This document shows, piece after piece, positions 44,410-53,205 of a DNA stretch of 64,000 nucleotides (position 1 is its first letter; every line of letters begins with the position of its first letter). The translations under genes were made by a program, and so were the position numbers. The stretch is from Rhodoligotrophos sp. CJ14. Lineage in GTDB: Bacteria; Pseudomonadota; Alphaproteobacteria; Rhizobiales; Im1. The stretch is taken from positions 62,001 to 126,000 of the forward strand of contig NZ_CP133319.1 in the NCBI RefSeq assembly GCF_038811545.1, in the 5' to 3' direction. The notes under the pieces were generated by a model. That model was not told the DNA's origin. It was given only the letters and a program-made list of their open reading frames with translations, and did not search any database.

Positions 44410-45966
44410 TTAGGCGAACCACCAGCGCTCGGCACAGCGATCGCCGTCCATCTCGCCATTGCCGGCAACCTTACCCGTCGCGATCTTGTCGCTGGTTGCC
44501 TGGACGAAATTGAGGAAACAGGGCAGCACGGCGCCGCCCTCGTCCCGGATGATGCTCTGGATCTCGTAATACATCTCCCGGCGCTTCGCTTCGTCCGCCT
44601 CGCCACGAGCCGCCACGAGCAGCTCGTTGAACTTGGGATTGTCCCAGCGCGTCTCGTTGGAATCCGCACCCTTCTCATAGCAGATCGAAAGAATGCCATC
44701 TTCCGTGGGCCGGCCGCTCCAGAAGGAAACGCACCAGGGCACCTTCTTCCACACCTGGCTCCAATAGCCATCGCTCGGCACCCGGTTCAGCTTGATAGTG
44801 ATCCCGGCCTGCCGCGCGCTCTCCTGATAGAGGGCGCACGCATCGACCGCGCCGTTGAAGGCCGCATCCGACACGTTCAGCTCGAATGTATGGCGCTCGA
44901 GGCCTGCCTTCTTCAGATGGAACTTTGCCTTCTCTGGATCATATTCGCGGATCGGCAGATCCGGGTTGAAGTAGCGATTGACCGGGGCGATCGGCTGATC
45001 ATTGCCGACTTGGCCGAACCCCTGCAGCACATTGTCCACGATCTGCTGACGGTTGATCGCGTATTTGAGCGCAAGCCGCACATCGACATTGTCGAACGGT
45101 GCGGTATCGGTGAGCATCGGCAGGGTGAATTGCTTGGTGCCCTGCACATTCTGCAGCTTCAGCCTGGGATTGCGCTGCACGAGTGCCGCGGTCTTGGTGT
45201 CGACCCGGTTGATGGCATCCACTTGCCCGCTCACCAGGGCATTCATGCGGGCGGAAGAATCATTCACGGCCAGCGTATCGACCTCGTCGAAAAAGCCCCG
45301 GTCACTGCGCCAATAATTCGGATACCGCTTGGCAAAGGCCCGCACCCCTGGCTGGAACGATTGCAGCGCATAAGCTCCGGTGCCGATACTGGTGAGCCAA
45401 TCCGTCGTGCCGGCCTGCATGATCACCAGGTGATAGTCGCTGAGCGACATCGGGAAATCGACGGAGGGGACCTTCAGGGTGAAGATCACCGCATGCGGGC
45501 CGTCGGCCTTCACGTCCTCCACATTGGCGACGGTGCTCTTCGCCCCGGAAATGCTGTTGGGGCCACGATGATGATTGATCGTGAACACCACATCCTCGGA
45601 CGTGAATGATTTGCCGTTGTGGAATTCCACGCCCTTGCGAAGATTGAAGCGCCAGGTCTTCAGGTCGGCCGAGGGCTCCCAGGATTCGGCAAGCGAGGGG
45701 CCGGGTGTGAAATCCGGCAAGACCTCGACCAGCGTGTCTCGGACCTGGGCGGACAGCACCTGGATGAAGGTGTCCCACATGGAGCCTGGTTCGAACGTGT
45801 CCGTGGTGCTTCCTCCGGCGAGCGCAAGCCTGAAGCGCCCGCCCCGCTTTGGAGCGGCCTCCTGCGCCTGCACGCCCACCCCGGAAAGTCCGGCGAGCCC
45901 TGCGGCGCCCGCGCCGGCCAGGAACCCTCTCCGCGATACGCCTGAAAGGAAAGGCGCGTTATTCAT
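44410..45966 (-). CDS. ABC transporter substrate-binding protein, family 5 (DppA/OppA-like)
   Basis: 518-residue periplasmic receptor. The N-terminus carries a twin-arginine signal (VSRRGFLAGAGAAGLAGLSG), indicating Tat export of a folded protein. The mature part has ADLKTWRFNLRKGVEFHNGK and DVRLALKYAINRQQIVDNVL, typical of peptide/nickel-type receptors, many of which bind other solutes such as opines or amines. It is divergent from the amidohydrolase-permease operon with which it forms one importer. Operator site B lies 78 bp upstream of its start. Confidence 0.88.
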   Translation of the reverse strand: MNNAPFLSGVSRRGFLAGAGAAGLAGLSGVGVQAQEAAPKRGGRFRLALAGGSTTDTFEPGSMWDTFIQVLSAQVRDTLVEVLPDFTPGPSLAESWEPSADLKTWRFNLRKGVEFHNGKSFTSEDVVFTINHHRGPNSISGAKSTVANVEDVKADGPHAVIFTLKVPSVDFPMSLSDYHLVIMQAGTTDWLTSIGTGAYALQSFQPGVRAFAKRYPNYWRSDRGFFDEVDTLAVNDSSARMNALVSGQVDAINRVDTKTAALVQRNPRLKLQNVQGTKQFTLPMLTDTAPFDNVDVRLALKYAINRQQIVDNVLQGFGQVGNDQPIAPVNRYFNPDLPIREYDPEKAKFHLKKAGLERHTFELNVSDAAFNGAVDACALYQESARQAGITIKLNRVPSDGYWSQVWKKVPWCVSFWSGRPTEDGILSICYEKGADSNETRWDNPKFNELLVAARGEADEAKRREMYYEIQSIIRDEGGAVLPCFLNFVQATSDKIATGKVAGNGEMDGDRCAERWWFA

Positions 45967-46043
45967 TCTCCATCTCCCTCTGTTTTTGGAGCCCCTCTAC
46001 CCAAGGACAAGCCGTCAGCAGACAAACTGACCAAACGGTTATC

Positions 46044-46054
46044 TTGTATGACAG
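46044..46054 (+). promoter_or_regulatory. Candidate GntR operator, site B
   Basis: TTGTATGACAG, in front of the minus-strand binding-protein gene (start 45966). It continues GAACA-like into 46059, as do sites C (on its complement) and D, suggesting a longer recognition sequence. Confidence 0.65.
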
Positions 46055-46185
46055 AACATAATCATACGAGATTGCCCCGGTCCAGAGCATCTTAGCCCTG
46101 GTGAACCGCTCCGATCGGATTTCAGCGGAGATTTAACCCAGCTTCGCCCGCCTTTCTCCACGGGCCCAAGACAATTGACTTGTTC

Positions 46186-46196
46186 TTGTCATACAA
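46186..46196 (-). promoter_or_regulatory. Candidate GntR operator, site C, inside a promoter spacer
   Basis: TTGTCATACAA on the plus strand, the exact complement of TTGTATGACAA. It lies wholly within the 16-bp spacer between TTGACT (46175-46180) and TATAGT (46197-46202), the position expected for a repressor that blocks RNA polymerase. Confidence 0.7.
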
Positions 46197-46268
46197 TATA
46201 GTCGCGGGCGGGGAGTGGGGCCCTTGACCTGAATAATCCGTCTACAATCAAATAATGGTATTTTGGCA

Positions 46269-47108
46269 ATGTTGATAGATTGGCACACGAATCTCGCCTT
46301 GCCCGAGCATTATGGTGAAGAAGAGAACGGCGAGCTGCAAAACAGGGTCAAGAACAGCACCTCGGGCGATCCCGATTCACACCGGAAGCATGTGGCCGAT
46401 ATCGCGGAGAAGTTCGTGGTGATCACCATGTACTTTCCGCTTCTGAATACATTCGTGCCAAATGAATTTGTGGCGGATTATGTGCGGCCGTTTGGGGGCC
46501 GCGCGAAGGGCCTCGCTTGCGTCGAGCCCATGAAGCCGGATGCGCCCCGGCAGCTCGAATATGCAATCCGGGAACTGGGGCTACACGGTCTGAAAATCTC
46601 CCCCGTCTATGGCGCATTCGATCCTTGGGCCCGGGAAGCGGGTGAGGTCTACCGCAAATGCGTTGAGCTGAACGTACCGCTGCTGTGGCATCAATCCGCC
46701 GGCTATGCCAGCAAATGCGCGCTCGAATACGGCAACCCGATCCTGCTCGACCGCATCGCTCGGGAATTTCCGCAGCTGCGCATGATCGTTGCCCATTTCG
46801 GTCAGCCATGGATCGGCGAGACCGCTGTGCTGCTCCGCAAGAACCCGCAGATCTTCTGTGATCTTTCAGCGCGCTATCACCGGCAGTGGCAGCTCTACAA
46901 TGCTTTGATGCTGGCTCTGGACTATAATGTCACCGGCCAATTGCTGTTCGGATCAGACTTTCCGCTGCGGACCACGAGCGAGGCGCTGGCTGAGTTTCGC
47001 AGCCTGAACGACTGGAAGGGAAAGGCGATGCTGCCTGAATTTCCAGCCGAGATCATCGAGGAGATCATAAACAATCGGCCCCTCGAGCTGATCTGGCCGG
47101 AAGGGTGA
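46269..47108 (+). CDS. Amidohydrolase-2 family TIM-barrel protein with altered metal motif
   Basis: 279 residues. The fold is recognised from HGLKISPVYGAFDP, VPLLWHQSAGYAS, MIVAHFGQPW and LLFGSDFPLR, which supply the later metal/acid residues (His, His, Asp). The first motif, normally HxH in IDxHxH, reads IDWHTN, so the second His is Asn8. Members act as decarboxylases (ACMSD-like) or hydrolases. The changed ligand may mean different metal use. It starts the operon with the permeases, ATPase and GMC oxidoreductase. ATG 46269 is used; the ribosome site is weak. Confidence 0.8.
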   Translation: MLIDWHTNLALPEHYGEEENGELQNRVKNSTSGDPDSHRKHVADIAEKFVVITMYFPLLNTFVPNEFVADYVRPFGGRAKGLACVEPMKPDAPRQLEYAIRELGLHGLKISPVYGAFDPWAREAGEVYRKCVELNVPLLWHQSAGYASKCALEYGNPILLDRIAREFPQLRMIVAHFGQPWIGETAVLLRKNPQIFCDLSARYHRQWQLYNALMLALDYNVTGQLLFGSDFPLRTTSEALAEFRSLNDWKGKAMLPEFPAEIIEEIINNRPLELIWPEG

Positions 47109-47167
47109 GTTTTGACCGTAATGGATCATCGGCAGCTCATGAATAGAGCCGGGGAAGGGGGCCGGGA

Positions 47168-48115
47168 ATGTATGCGCTGATCGCTAAGCGCCTGTGGTCG
47201 GGCGCCGTCGCATTGTTCATTCTGCTGACGGCGATTTTCTTTGCCACGAGCCTGCTGCCGGGTGACCTTGCCGAGATCGTGCTGGGCCGCGATGCCTCGC
47301 AAGAGGCGCTTCAGAATTTCCGCCATGGACTAGGCCTCGACCAGCCGCTCTATGTGCAATATTGGCGCTGGCTGACGGGCATTTTCTCCGGTGATCTCGG
47401 TCGCTCCCTGGCATCGGGCATGGCCATCGGCGATATGCTGTTCGAACGATTGGGGCACACCCTTTTCCTTGCCGTCTATGCGGCGATGATCGCTGTGCCG
47501 CTCGCCCTCCTCCTGGGAATTTTGACGGCCCTTTACCGCGACAGCCTGTTCGACCGGCTGCTGAATGCGAGCACGCTCGTCTCGATCTCCTTTCCCGATT
47601 TCTTCGTGGCCTATGTGCTGATCCTGATCCTCACCATCATCTTCCCCGTCTTCCCGAGCATAGCGAGCCTCACGCCCGGCGCTCCCTTATCCGAGCGCCT
47701 CTATGTCACCTTTCTCCCCGCCATCACCCTCGCTCTGTTCGTCATGGCGCATATGATGCGGATGACACGTGCGGCGATCATCGATCTTCTATCGCGGCCC
47801 TATATTGAAATGGCGGACCTCAAGGGCTTGCGTAAGCTGCGCATCATCGTCCGTCATGCGCTTCCCAATGCCTGGGCGCCGATCGTCAACGTGATCGCCT
47901 TCAACCTGGCCTATCTCGTTTTGGGTGTCGTGGTGATCGAGGTTGTGTTTGCCTATCCGGGCCTCGGCGGGCTGCTCGTCGATTCCGTGGCGCGGCGTGA
48001 TATACCGGTGGTTCAGGCGGCCTGCCTCTTCTTCGCCTGCACCTATCTCATCATCAACCTGGTCGCGGACGTCCTCGCCATGGTGAGCAATCCGCGCCTG
48101 CGTCATCCGAGGTAA
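47168..48115 (+). CDS. ABC transporter permease, DppB-type
   Basis: 315 residues with about six membrane segments. The N-terminus MYALIAKRLWSGAVALFIL and LLPGDLAEIVLGRDAS are DppB-like, and AYPGLGGLLVDSVARRDIPV lies near the C-terminus. GGGGAAGGGGGCC precedes the ATG. The coupling loop near GLRKLRIIVRHALPNA pairs with the fused ATPase. It completes the importer with the DppC-type gene that follows 3 bp after its stop. Confidence 0.9.
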   Translation: MYALIAKRLWSGAVALFILLTAIFFATSLLPGDLAEIVLGRDASQEALQNFRHGLGLDQPLYVQYWRWLTGIFSGDLGRSLASGMAIGDMLFERLGHTLFLAVYAAMIAVPLALLLGILTALYRDSLFDRLLNASTLVSISFPDFFVAYVLILILTIIFPVFPSIASLTPGAPLSERLYVTFLPAITLALFVMAHMMRMTRAAIIDLLSRPYIEMADLKGLRKLRIIVRHALPNAWAPIVNVIAFNLAYLVLGVVVIEVVFAYPGLGGLLVDSVARRDIPVVQAACLFFACTYLIINLVADVLAMVSNPRLRHPR

Positions 48116-48118
48116 GTG

Positions 48119-48946
48119 ATGAGCAGGTCTCTCCGCTATATCAAGAACATGTCCTGGGCAGCGCGGCTGGGTCTCGTTCTGGTTGGCCTCTATGTGGCCG
48201 TCGCAGCCCTCGCGCCGCTGCTTGCGCCCTATGGCGAGACCCAGGTGGTCGGCGCCGCCTTCGCGCCCTGGAGCGATGCGACTTGGCTTGGGACCGACAA
48301 TCTCGGCCGGGATATGCTGTCGCGGTTGATCTACGGCGCGCGCAATATGATCTTTCTGGCGCTCGCCATCAATGTGCTGAGTTTCGTGGTCGGCGGCACC
48401 CTCGGTATCCTCGCGGCGCTCGAGGGCGGCTGGTTTGACCTGGTGATCGGGCGCATCACCGATGCCATCATGGGCGTGCCTCAGCTGATCCTTGCCTTGC
48501 TGCTGATTGCGATCATCGGCAACTCCGTGCCGATCCTCGTCGGCATTATCGTCCTGTTGGATGGCACGCGCGTCCTGCGGCTTGCGAGGGCGGTTGCCAT
48601 GAACGTGGTCGCCACGGAATATGTCGAAGCGGCGCGCTTGCGCGGCGAGGGCATTTGGTGGTGCCTCTGGTCGGAAGTTCTGCCCAATATTCGCACTCCG
48701 CTTCTGGCGGAATTCGGCATCCGGTTCTGCTACGTCTTCCTGTTCATCAGCGGCCTGAGCTTCCTCGGCATCGGCCTGCAGCCGCCTGCAGCCGACTGGG
48801 GCTCCATGGTTCGGGAATCCTCCGTGCTGATCACCTTCGGAGATTTCACGCCCCTCCTTCCCGCCGCGGCGATCGCGGTCCTTACCATCAGCGTCAATTT
48901 CATCGTCGACTGGCTGATTCACAACAATGCGAAGGCGCGGCTCTAA
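48119..48946 (+). CDS. ABC transporter permease, DppC-type
   Basis: 275 residues with about six membrane segments. WLGTDNLGRDMLSRLIYGAR near residue 60 is the diagnostic DppC/OppC motif, with the EAA loop at EYVEAARLRGEGIW and a C-terminal VDWLIHNNAKARL. ATG 48119 (CGAGGTAAG upstream) is preferred to GTG 48116. It overlaps the ATPase gene by 1 bp (TAATG). Confidence 0.9.
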   Translation: MSRSLRYIKNMSWAARLGLVLVGLYVAVAALAPLLAPYGETQVVGAAFAPWSDATWLGTDNLGRDMLSRLIYGARNMIFLALAINVLSFVVGGTLGILAALEGGWFDLVIGRITDAIMGVPQLILALLLIAIIGNSVPILVGIIVLLDGTRVLRLARAVAMNVVATEYVEAARLRGEGIWWCLWSEVLPNIRTPLLAEFGIRFCYVFLFISGLSFLGIGLQPPAADWGSMVRESSVLITFGDFTPLLPAAAIAVLTISVNFIVDWLIHNNAKARL

Positions 48947-50574
48947 TGGCAACCGGCACGAATGAGCCCATCATCACCATTCGCGGGCTGCGCATCGAAG
49001 CCGGAGGCGAGGGGGCCTGGGAGGAGATCGTCCACGGGATCGACCTCGAACTTCGCCCCGGCGAGGTTCTCGGGCTCATCGGTGAATCCGGTGCCGGCAA
49101 GTCGACCGTTGGGCTCGCCGCCATGGGCTATGCCCGCAGCGGTGTGAGGATCAGCGGCGGCGAGATCCTGTTCGATGGCAAGGACCTGCGCAAAGCCTCG
49201 GAAAGCGAGCGCCGCAGGTTGCGCGGGCGCCGTGCCGCTTATGTGGCGCAGAGCGCGGCAGCCGCCTTCAATCCGGCCCACCGGCTGATCGACCAGTGTG
49301 TTGAGGTTCCCCTACTGACCGGACAGAACCGGCGCTCAGCCCAGGAACTGATCGAGGATCTGTTCGCGCGCCTGCAATTGCCGGATCCCAAGACGATCGG
49401 CCTGCGCTACCCACATCAGCTCTCGGGCGGCCAGCTGCAGCGGGCCATGACGGCGATGGCCATGGGGCCACATCCGGAAGTCATCGTGTTCGACGAGCCC
49501 ACCACGGCCCTTGATGTCACCACCCAGGTGGAAGTCCTGGCCGCCATCCGCGCTGCTGTGCGCGAGCTGTCTCTTTCGGCCATCTATATTTCTCACGATC
49601 TCGCTGTTGTCGCCCAGATCGCCGATCGGATCATGGTTTTGCGCCATGGTGCGTTGGTTGAGGAGGGGCCAACATCCGCAATCCTGAGCGCGCCGAGAGA
49701 GGATTATACCCGCCGCCTGGTGGCCTTGCGCCAATTCCGTAAGCAGCAGAGGATCGAGGCGGCCAAGCCTGTGCTGGCCGTGGACAACATCCAAATGAGC
49801 TTCGGCGAAAAGCCGGTGCTGCAGGACATCAGCCTCGATGCCCGGGAAGGTGAAACCTTGGCGATCGTTGGCGAGTCCGGCAGCGGCAAGAGCACGCTGG
49901 CGCGGGTGATCGCAGGTCTCCTGCAGCCGGCGAGCGGCACCGTGGCGCTTGCGGGGCAAAGGCTCGACAGTGACTACCGCCGGCGCACGCGTGATCAGCT
50001 GCGCAAGATTCAGCTCATCCATCAGAGCCCCGACACCGCCCTCAACCCGCAGCAGCCCGTGCGCAAGATCTTGGGCCGCGCGCTGAGCTTCTATTTCGGG
50101 TTGCGCGGTGCCGAGCTCACCGGCCGCGTCCGTGCGCTTCTCCAGATGGTGGAGCTTGATCCCGACCGTGTGCTGGACCGCAAGCCGGATGAATTATCCG
50201 GCGGCCAGAAGCAGCGTCTCTGCATCGCGCGGGCGCTCGCTGCCGAGCCGCTGGTGCTCATTTGCGATGAGGTCACGTCTGCCCTGGACCCGCTGGTTGC
50301 CGAAGAGGTCCTGAAGCTGCTCGACAGGCTTCAGCGCGAGCGGCGGCTGACCTATCTCTTCATCACCCATGACATCGCGACGGTCCGGGCGATTGCCGAT
50401 CGCGTTGCCGTCTTTCAGGCCGGACGCGTGGTCGAACAGGGACCGAAGGAGCAGATCCTGCTATCGCCAACCCAGGCCTATACCAAGACGCTGCTCGCCT
50501 CCACACCGGAGATGGATATTCATTGGCTCGACGGCCTGCTCGCTGAGCGCGCCGCACTGAAACGCAGAGCCTGA
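48946..50574 (+). CDS. Fused double ABC ATP-binding protein (DppD-DppF type)
   Basis: 542 residues with two nucleotide-binding domains in one chain. NBD1 has Walker A GESGAGKST near residue 47, signature LSGGQLQRAMTAMAM and Walker B VIVFDEPTTALD. NBD2 has Walker A GESGSGKST near 308, signature LSGGQKQRLCIARALA and Walker B VLICDEVTSALDP. Both switch histidines are present (ISHD, ITHD). It powers the family 5 importer with the two permeases upstream. The open frame back to 48655 overlaps DppC and is not used. A ribosome site and TTG start of the GMC gene follow 11 bp after. Confidence 0.91.
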   Translation: MATGTNEPIITIRGLRIEAGGEGAWEEIVHGIDLELRPGEVLGLIGESGAGKSTVGLAAMGYARSGVRISGGEILFDGKDLRKASESERRRLRGRRAAYVAQSAAAAFNPAHRLIDQCVEVPLLTGQNRRSAQELIEDLFARLQLPDPKTIGLRYPHQLSGGQLQRAMTAMAMGPHPEVIVFDEPTTALDVTTQVEVLAAIRAAVRELSLSAIYISHDLAVVAQIADRIMVLRHGALVEEGPTSAILSAPREDYTRRLVALRQFRKQQRIEAAKPVLAVDNIQMSFGEKPVLQDISLDAREGETLAIVGESGSGKSTLARVIAGLLQPASGTVALAGQRLDSDYRRRTRDQLRKIQLIHQSPDTALNPQQPVRKILGRALSFYFGLRGAELTGRVRALLQMVELDPDRVLDRKPDELSGGQKQRLCIARALAAEPLVLICDEVTSALDPLVAEEVLKLLDRLQRERRLTYLFITHDIATVRAIADRVAVFQAGRVVEQGPKEQILLSPTQAYTKTLLASTPEMDIHWLDGLLAERAALKRRA

Positions 50575-50585
50575 GGAGCCGAGTA

Positions 50586-52235
50586 TTGGCCGTGCGCCCC
50601 GTCCCTCAGTCATCGTCTGAGACATTCGACTATATCGTTATCGGCGCCGGCTCTGCCGGCTGCATCGTCGCTGCGCGCCTCGCCGAGAGCGGGACGGCAC
50701 GCATTCTGCTGATCGAGGCAGGTGGTGCCGACCGGCATCCGTTCATCGCCATGCCGGCCGCCTTCACCTACGCCATGAGCATGCGCCGCTTCGACTGGGG
50801 TTATGTTTCGGAGCCGGAACCGGGCCTTAACGGGAGGCGGATCGACTGCCCGCGCGGACGGGTGCTCGGAGGATCATCCTCCATCAACGCCATGGCTTTC
50901 GTCCGCGGCCAGCCTGCCGATTTCGACGGCTGGGCGGCTGCCGGCCTGCCGGAATGGAGTTACGCCCAATGCCTTCCCTATTTCAAAAAGCTCGAAAGCT
51001 TCAGCGGTGGCGAGAATGAGTTCCGCGGCGGCAGCGGCCCTCTCCACGTTTTGCAGCCCCGCTATTCGACGCCGCTGAACGCGCTGTTCCTCGAGGCATG
51101 TCGCGAGGCCGGCCATAGGATCTCGGACGATACGAACGGTGCGCGGCAGGATGGTTTCGGCCCGATGGACCAGACCATTCACGAGGGTATCCGCGAGAGC
51201 GCGGCGCGGGCCTATCTGCGCCGCGCGCGAGGGGGAAATCTCGCGATCCGCAAACATGCCCACGTGACCCGGATCCTCTTTGCCGACCGCCGCGCCGTCG
51301 GTGTCGAGTATCGGCAAGCGGGAAGGCTCCACGAGGCCCGCGCGAGTGCCGAGGTCATCCTCTGTGCCGGCGCGATCGGATCACCGCAGATCCTCATGCT
51401 GTCGGGCATAGGACCCGGCGCGGAGCTGAGCCGTCTGGGCATCCCGGTCGTCCGGAACTCACCCGAAGTGGGGCGGAACCTCCAGGACCACGTGGATATC
51501 AGCTGCAAGCATTTCACCCATGGCCCGGTCACCATGACCTCGCTCCTGAAATGGCATCGAAAGCCCGCCGTGTTCCTGCAATGGGCCGCATTGCGGAGTG
51601 GCGGCGGCGAGACCAACCATTTCGAGGTGGCCGGCTATATCCGCTCCGATGGAACCAGCGGCCGCCCGGACATCCAGATCTGTTTCATTCCCATGCTGGT
51701 CGGCAGCCAGGGCGAGGTGATCTCCGGCGCCCATGGCTTTCAGGCGACCATCATGGGCTTGAGGCCTTATAGCCGTGGTGAGCTGCGGCTGAAGAGTCCC
51801 GATCCGCTGCAGCCACCTGCCTTGACCTTCAATTATCTGAGCGACGCGAGGGACATCCGCCCCTTGTCCGATGGCATACGCCGCTATCGCGAGATCGTTA
51901 CCGCCCCTGCTCTTGCCGGCATCACCGGCGCGGAGCTGGCCCCCGGTCCGGAGGTTGTCAGCGATTCGGATCTCGAAGCCTTCGTGCGCGCCACCGGCAA
52001 ATCGACCCACCATCCCTGTGGCACCTGTCGCATGGGATCAGACGAGCGCTCAGTGGTCGATTCATCTGGCCGCGTCAGAGGAGTGGCGGGGCTGCGTGTG
52101 GTCGATGCATCGATCATGCCGACCATCTGCAGTGGCAATATCAATGCGCCGACCATGATGATTGCCGAGAAGCTTGTGGACCGGATCAAGGCAGAACAGC
52201 ACGAGGCCCACCAATTGGCGGCAGTCGCACAATGA
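50586..52235 (+). CDS. GMC-family FAD oxidoreductase
   Basis: 549 residues, similar in length to choline dehydrogenase and other GMC alcohol dehydrogenases. The FAD loop IGAGSAGCIVAARLAE is near residue 19, the GMC signature 1 region GRVLGGSSSINAMAFVRG near 92, signature 2 GAIGSPQILMLSGIGPG near 260, and the C-terminal catalytic region has STHHPCGTCRMG and GNINAPTMMIAEK. It would oxidise an alcohol to an aldehyde, which the aldehyde dehydrogenase of this locus could take further. TTG 50586 is preferred, since GAGGAG lies 7 bp upstream; GTG 50592 is the alternative. Confidence 0.89.
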   Translation: MAVRPVPQSSSETFDYIVIGAGSAGCIVAARLAESGTARILLIEAGGADRHPFIAMPAAFTYAMSMRRFDWGYVSEPEPGLNGRRIDCPRGRVLGGSSSINAMAFVRGQPADFDGWAAAGLPEWSYAQCLPYFKKLESFSGGENEFRGGSGPLHVLQPRYSTPLNALFLEACREAGHRISDDTNGARQDGFGPMDQTIHEGIRESAARAYLRRARGGNLAIRKHAHVTRILFADRRAVGVEYRQAGRLHEARASAEVILCAGAIGSPQILMLSGIGPGAELSRLGIPVVRNSPEVGRNLQDHVDISCKHFTHGPVTMTSLLKWHRKPAVFLQWAALRSGGGETNHFEVAGYIRSDGTSGRPDIQICFIPMLVGSQGEVISGAHGFQATIMGLRPYSRGELRLKSPDPLQPPALTFNYLSDARDIRPLSDGIRRYREIVTAPALAGITGAELAPGPEVVSDSDLEAFVRATGKSTHHPCGTCRMGSDERSVVDSSGRVRGVAGLRVVDASIMPTICSGNINAPTMMIAEKLVDRIKAEQHEAHQLAAVAQ

Positions 52236-52242
52236 GATACGA

Positions 52243-52344
52243 GAGCATTTTCGAGCGAACTGGGCACGGCTTCGCGTGAAGAAATACGGTCTAACAAAAA
52301 CTTTGAGCCGTTTCGCTTATCGGAGAAAGACGAAACGCGTCTAG
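52243..52344. repeat. Intergenic palindromic repeat, copy 3 (full form)
   Basis: Full two-part element between the GMC and GntR genes. Part 1 is GAGCATTTTCGAGCGAACTG, then GGCTTCGCGTGAAGAA; part 2 is GAGCCGTTTCGCTTATCGG, then AGAAAGACGAAACGCGTCTAG. Part 1 matches the copy at 480-566 and part 2 the copy at 27309-27349. It lies on the transcript leading into the regulator gene. Confidence 0.7.
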
Positions 52345-52377
52345 CCTCGAGGTCTCCATCTCAGAAAGACCAGCCTC

Positions 52378-53205
52378 ATGACCATCCCCACTGGCAACTT
52401 TGAAGACTTGCGCATCGCCCAGCCCCGGACGACGCTACGACAGCAGGTTGTGGAGGTGCTGCGCAAGGCCATTCTCGATTTCCAGTTCCGTCCTGGGGAC
52501 CGGCTGATCGAACGGCATCTCTGCGAAATTACCGGCGTAAGCAGGACCAGCATCAGGGAAGCGCTGCGCCACCTCGAAAGTGAAGGGCTCGTCACTGTTG
52601 TTCCCCATCGCGGCCCGATGGTGTCGACTGTCTCGGTCGAGGAAGCTTCCAAGATCTACGAGGTGCGGGCGGCGCTCGAAGGCCTTGCCGGACGGCTGTT
52701 TGCCGAACGCGCCGCCCAAGAAGATATCGAGCGGCTTCAGGCGGCTTTTGCGCGATTGAAGGCGCTGTTCAATCAAGGCGCAGACCCGGGGGAGGTTTCT
52801 GCTGCCACGACACACTTCTACGATGTATTCCTCGAAGGCTGCGGCAATGAAATCGTGGCGGGCCTGACCAAGTCGCTTCAGGCCAGAGTGATCCTGCTGC
52901 GCTTTCAATCCATGGCCCAGCCCGGACGCGGCGCCCGCAGTATCAGCGAGATTGAGTTGATGGTCGATGCGATCGCCCGGCGTGATCCGGATGGAGCACA
53001 GACCCTCTGCGAAGTTCACGTCCAGCGCGCCTGTGCCGCAGCTCTCGCCCATCTTCAGCGCGCCAATGCCGAGGCGGCGAAGGTTGCTGCACCTCGTTCG
53101 CCATCGCCTGCAAATGGTCGTCCGGCGAAATCGACGCCGAAGCGCGCAAAGCCCGGTGCTGCCTCGGCGAAACGGAAGAAAGCCGTTTCACGCTCGATTG
53201 TATGA
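52378..53205 (+). CDS. GntR-family regulator, FCD/FadR subfamily
   Basis: 275 residues. The winged HTH spans about residues 17-80 (LRQQVVEVLRKAILDFQFRP, ISRTSIREALRHLESEGLV-like; visible as VSRTSIREALRHLESEGLV). The helical FCD ligand domain follows (about 90-225: EVRAALEGLAGRLFAERAA, HFYDVFLEGCGNE, MVDAIARRDP). A basic, Ala/Pro/Lys-rich tail of about 40 residues closes it. FCD regulators usually repress catabolic genes until a small acid binds. Four TTGTATGACA-type elements lie in promoters around it, one overlapping its own stop codon, so it is the probable regulator of the locus. Confidence 0.88.
   Translation: MTIPTGNFEDLRIAQPRTTLRQQVVEVLRKAILDFQFRPGDRLIERHLCEITGVSRTSIREALRHLESEGLVTVVPHRGPMVSTVSVEEASKIYEVRAALEGLAGRLFAERAAQEDIERLQAAFARLKALFNQGADPGEVSAATTHFYDVFLEGCGNEIVAGLTKSLQARVILLRFQSMAQPGRGARSISEIELMVDAIARRDPDGAQTLCEVHVQRACAAALAHLQRANAEAAKVAAPRSPSPANGRPAKSTPKRAKPGAASAKRKKAVSRSIV

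Larger units (their letters stand above)
45967..46268. promoter_or_regulatory. Divergent promoter region with two operators
   Basis: 302 bp between the binding-protein and amidohydrolase genes. It holds operator sites B (46044-46054) and C (46186-46196), about 70-80 bp from each start, plus a sigma70-type promoter for the plus direction: TTGACT at 46175-46180, 16-bp spacer, TATAGT at 46197-46202. A further partial match, ATCATACGA, is at 46061-46069. The remaining middle part (46072-46170) shows nothing recognised. Confidence 0.6.

Noticed and set aside
46224-46248. TTGACC with TACAAT as a second promoter before the amidohydrolase
   Set aside because: The spacer is only 13 bp, too short; the upstream TTGACT-N16-TATAGT pair is much better.
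48655-48945. N-terminal extension of the fused ABC ATPase frame
   Set aside because: It lies entirely over the DppC-type gene in another frame and is low in family-like sequence; the ATG at 48946 begins the domain.
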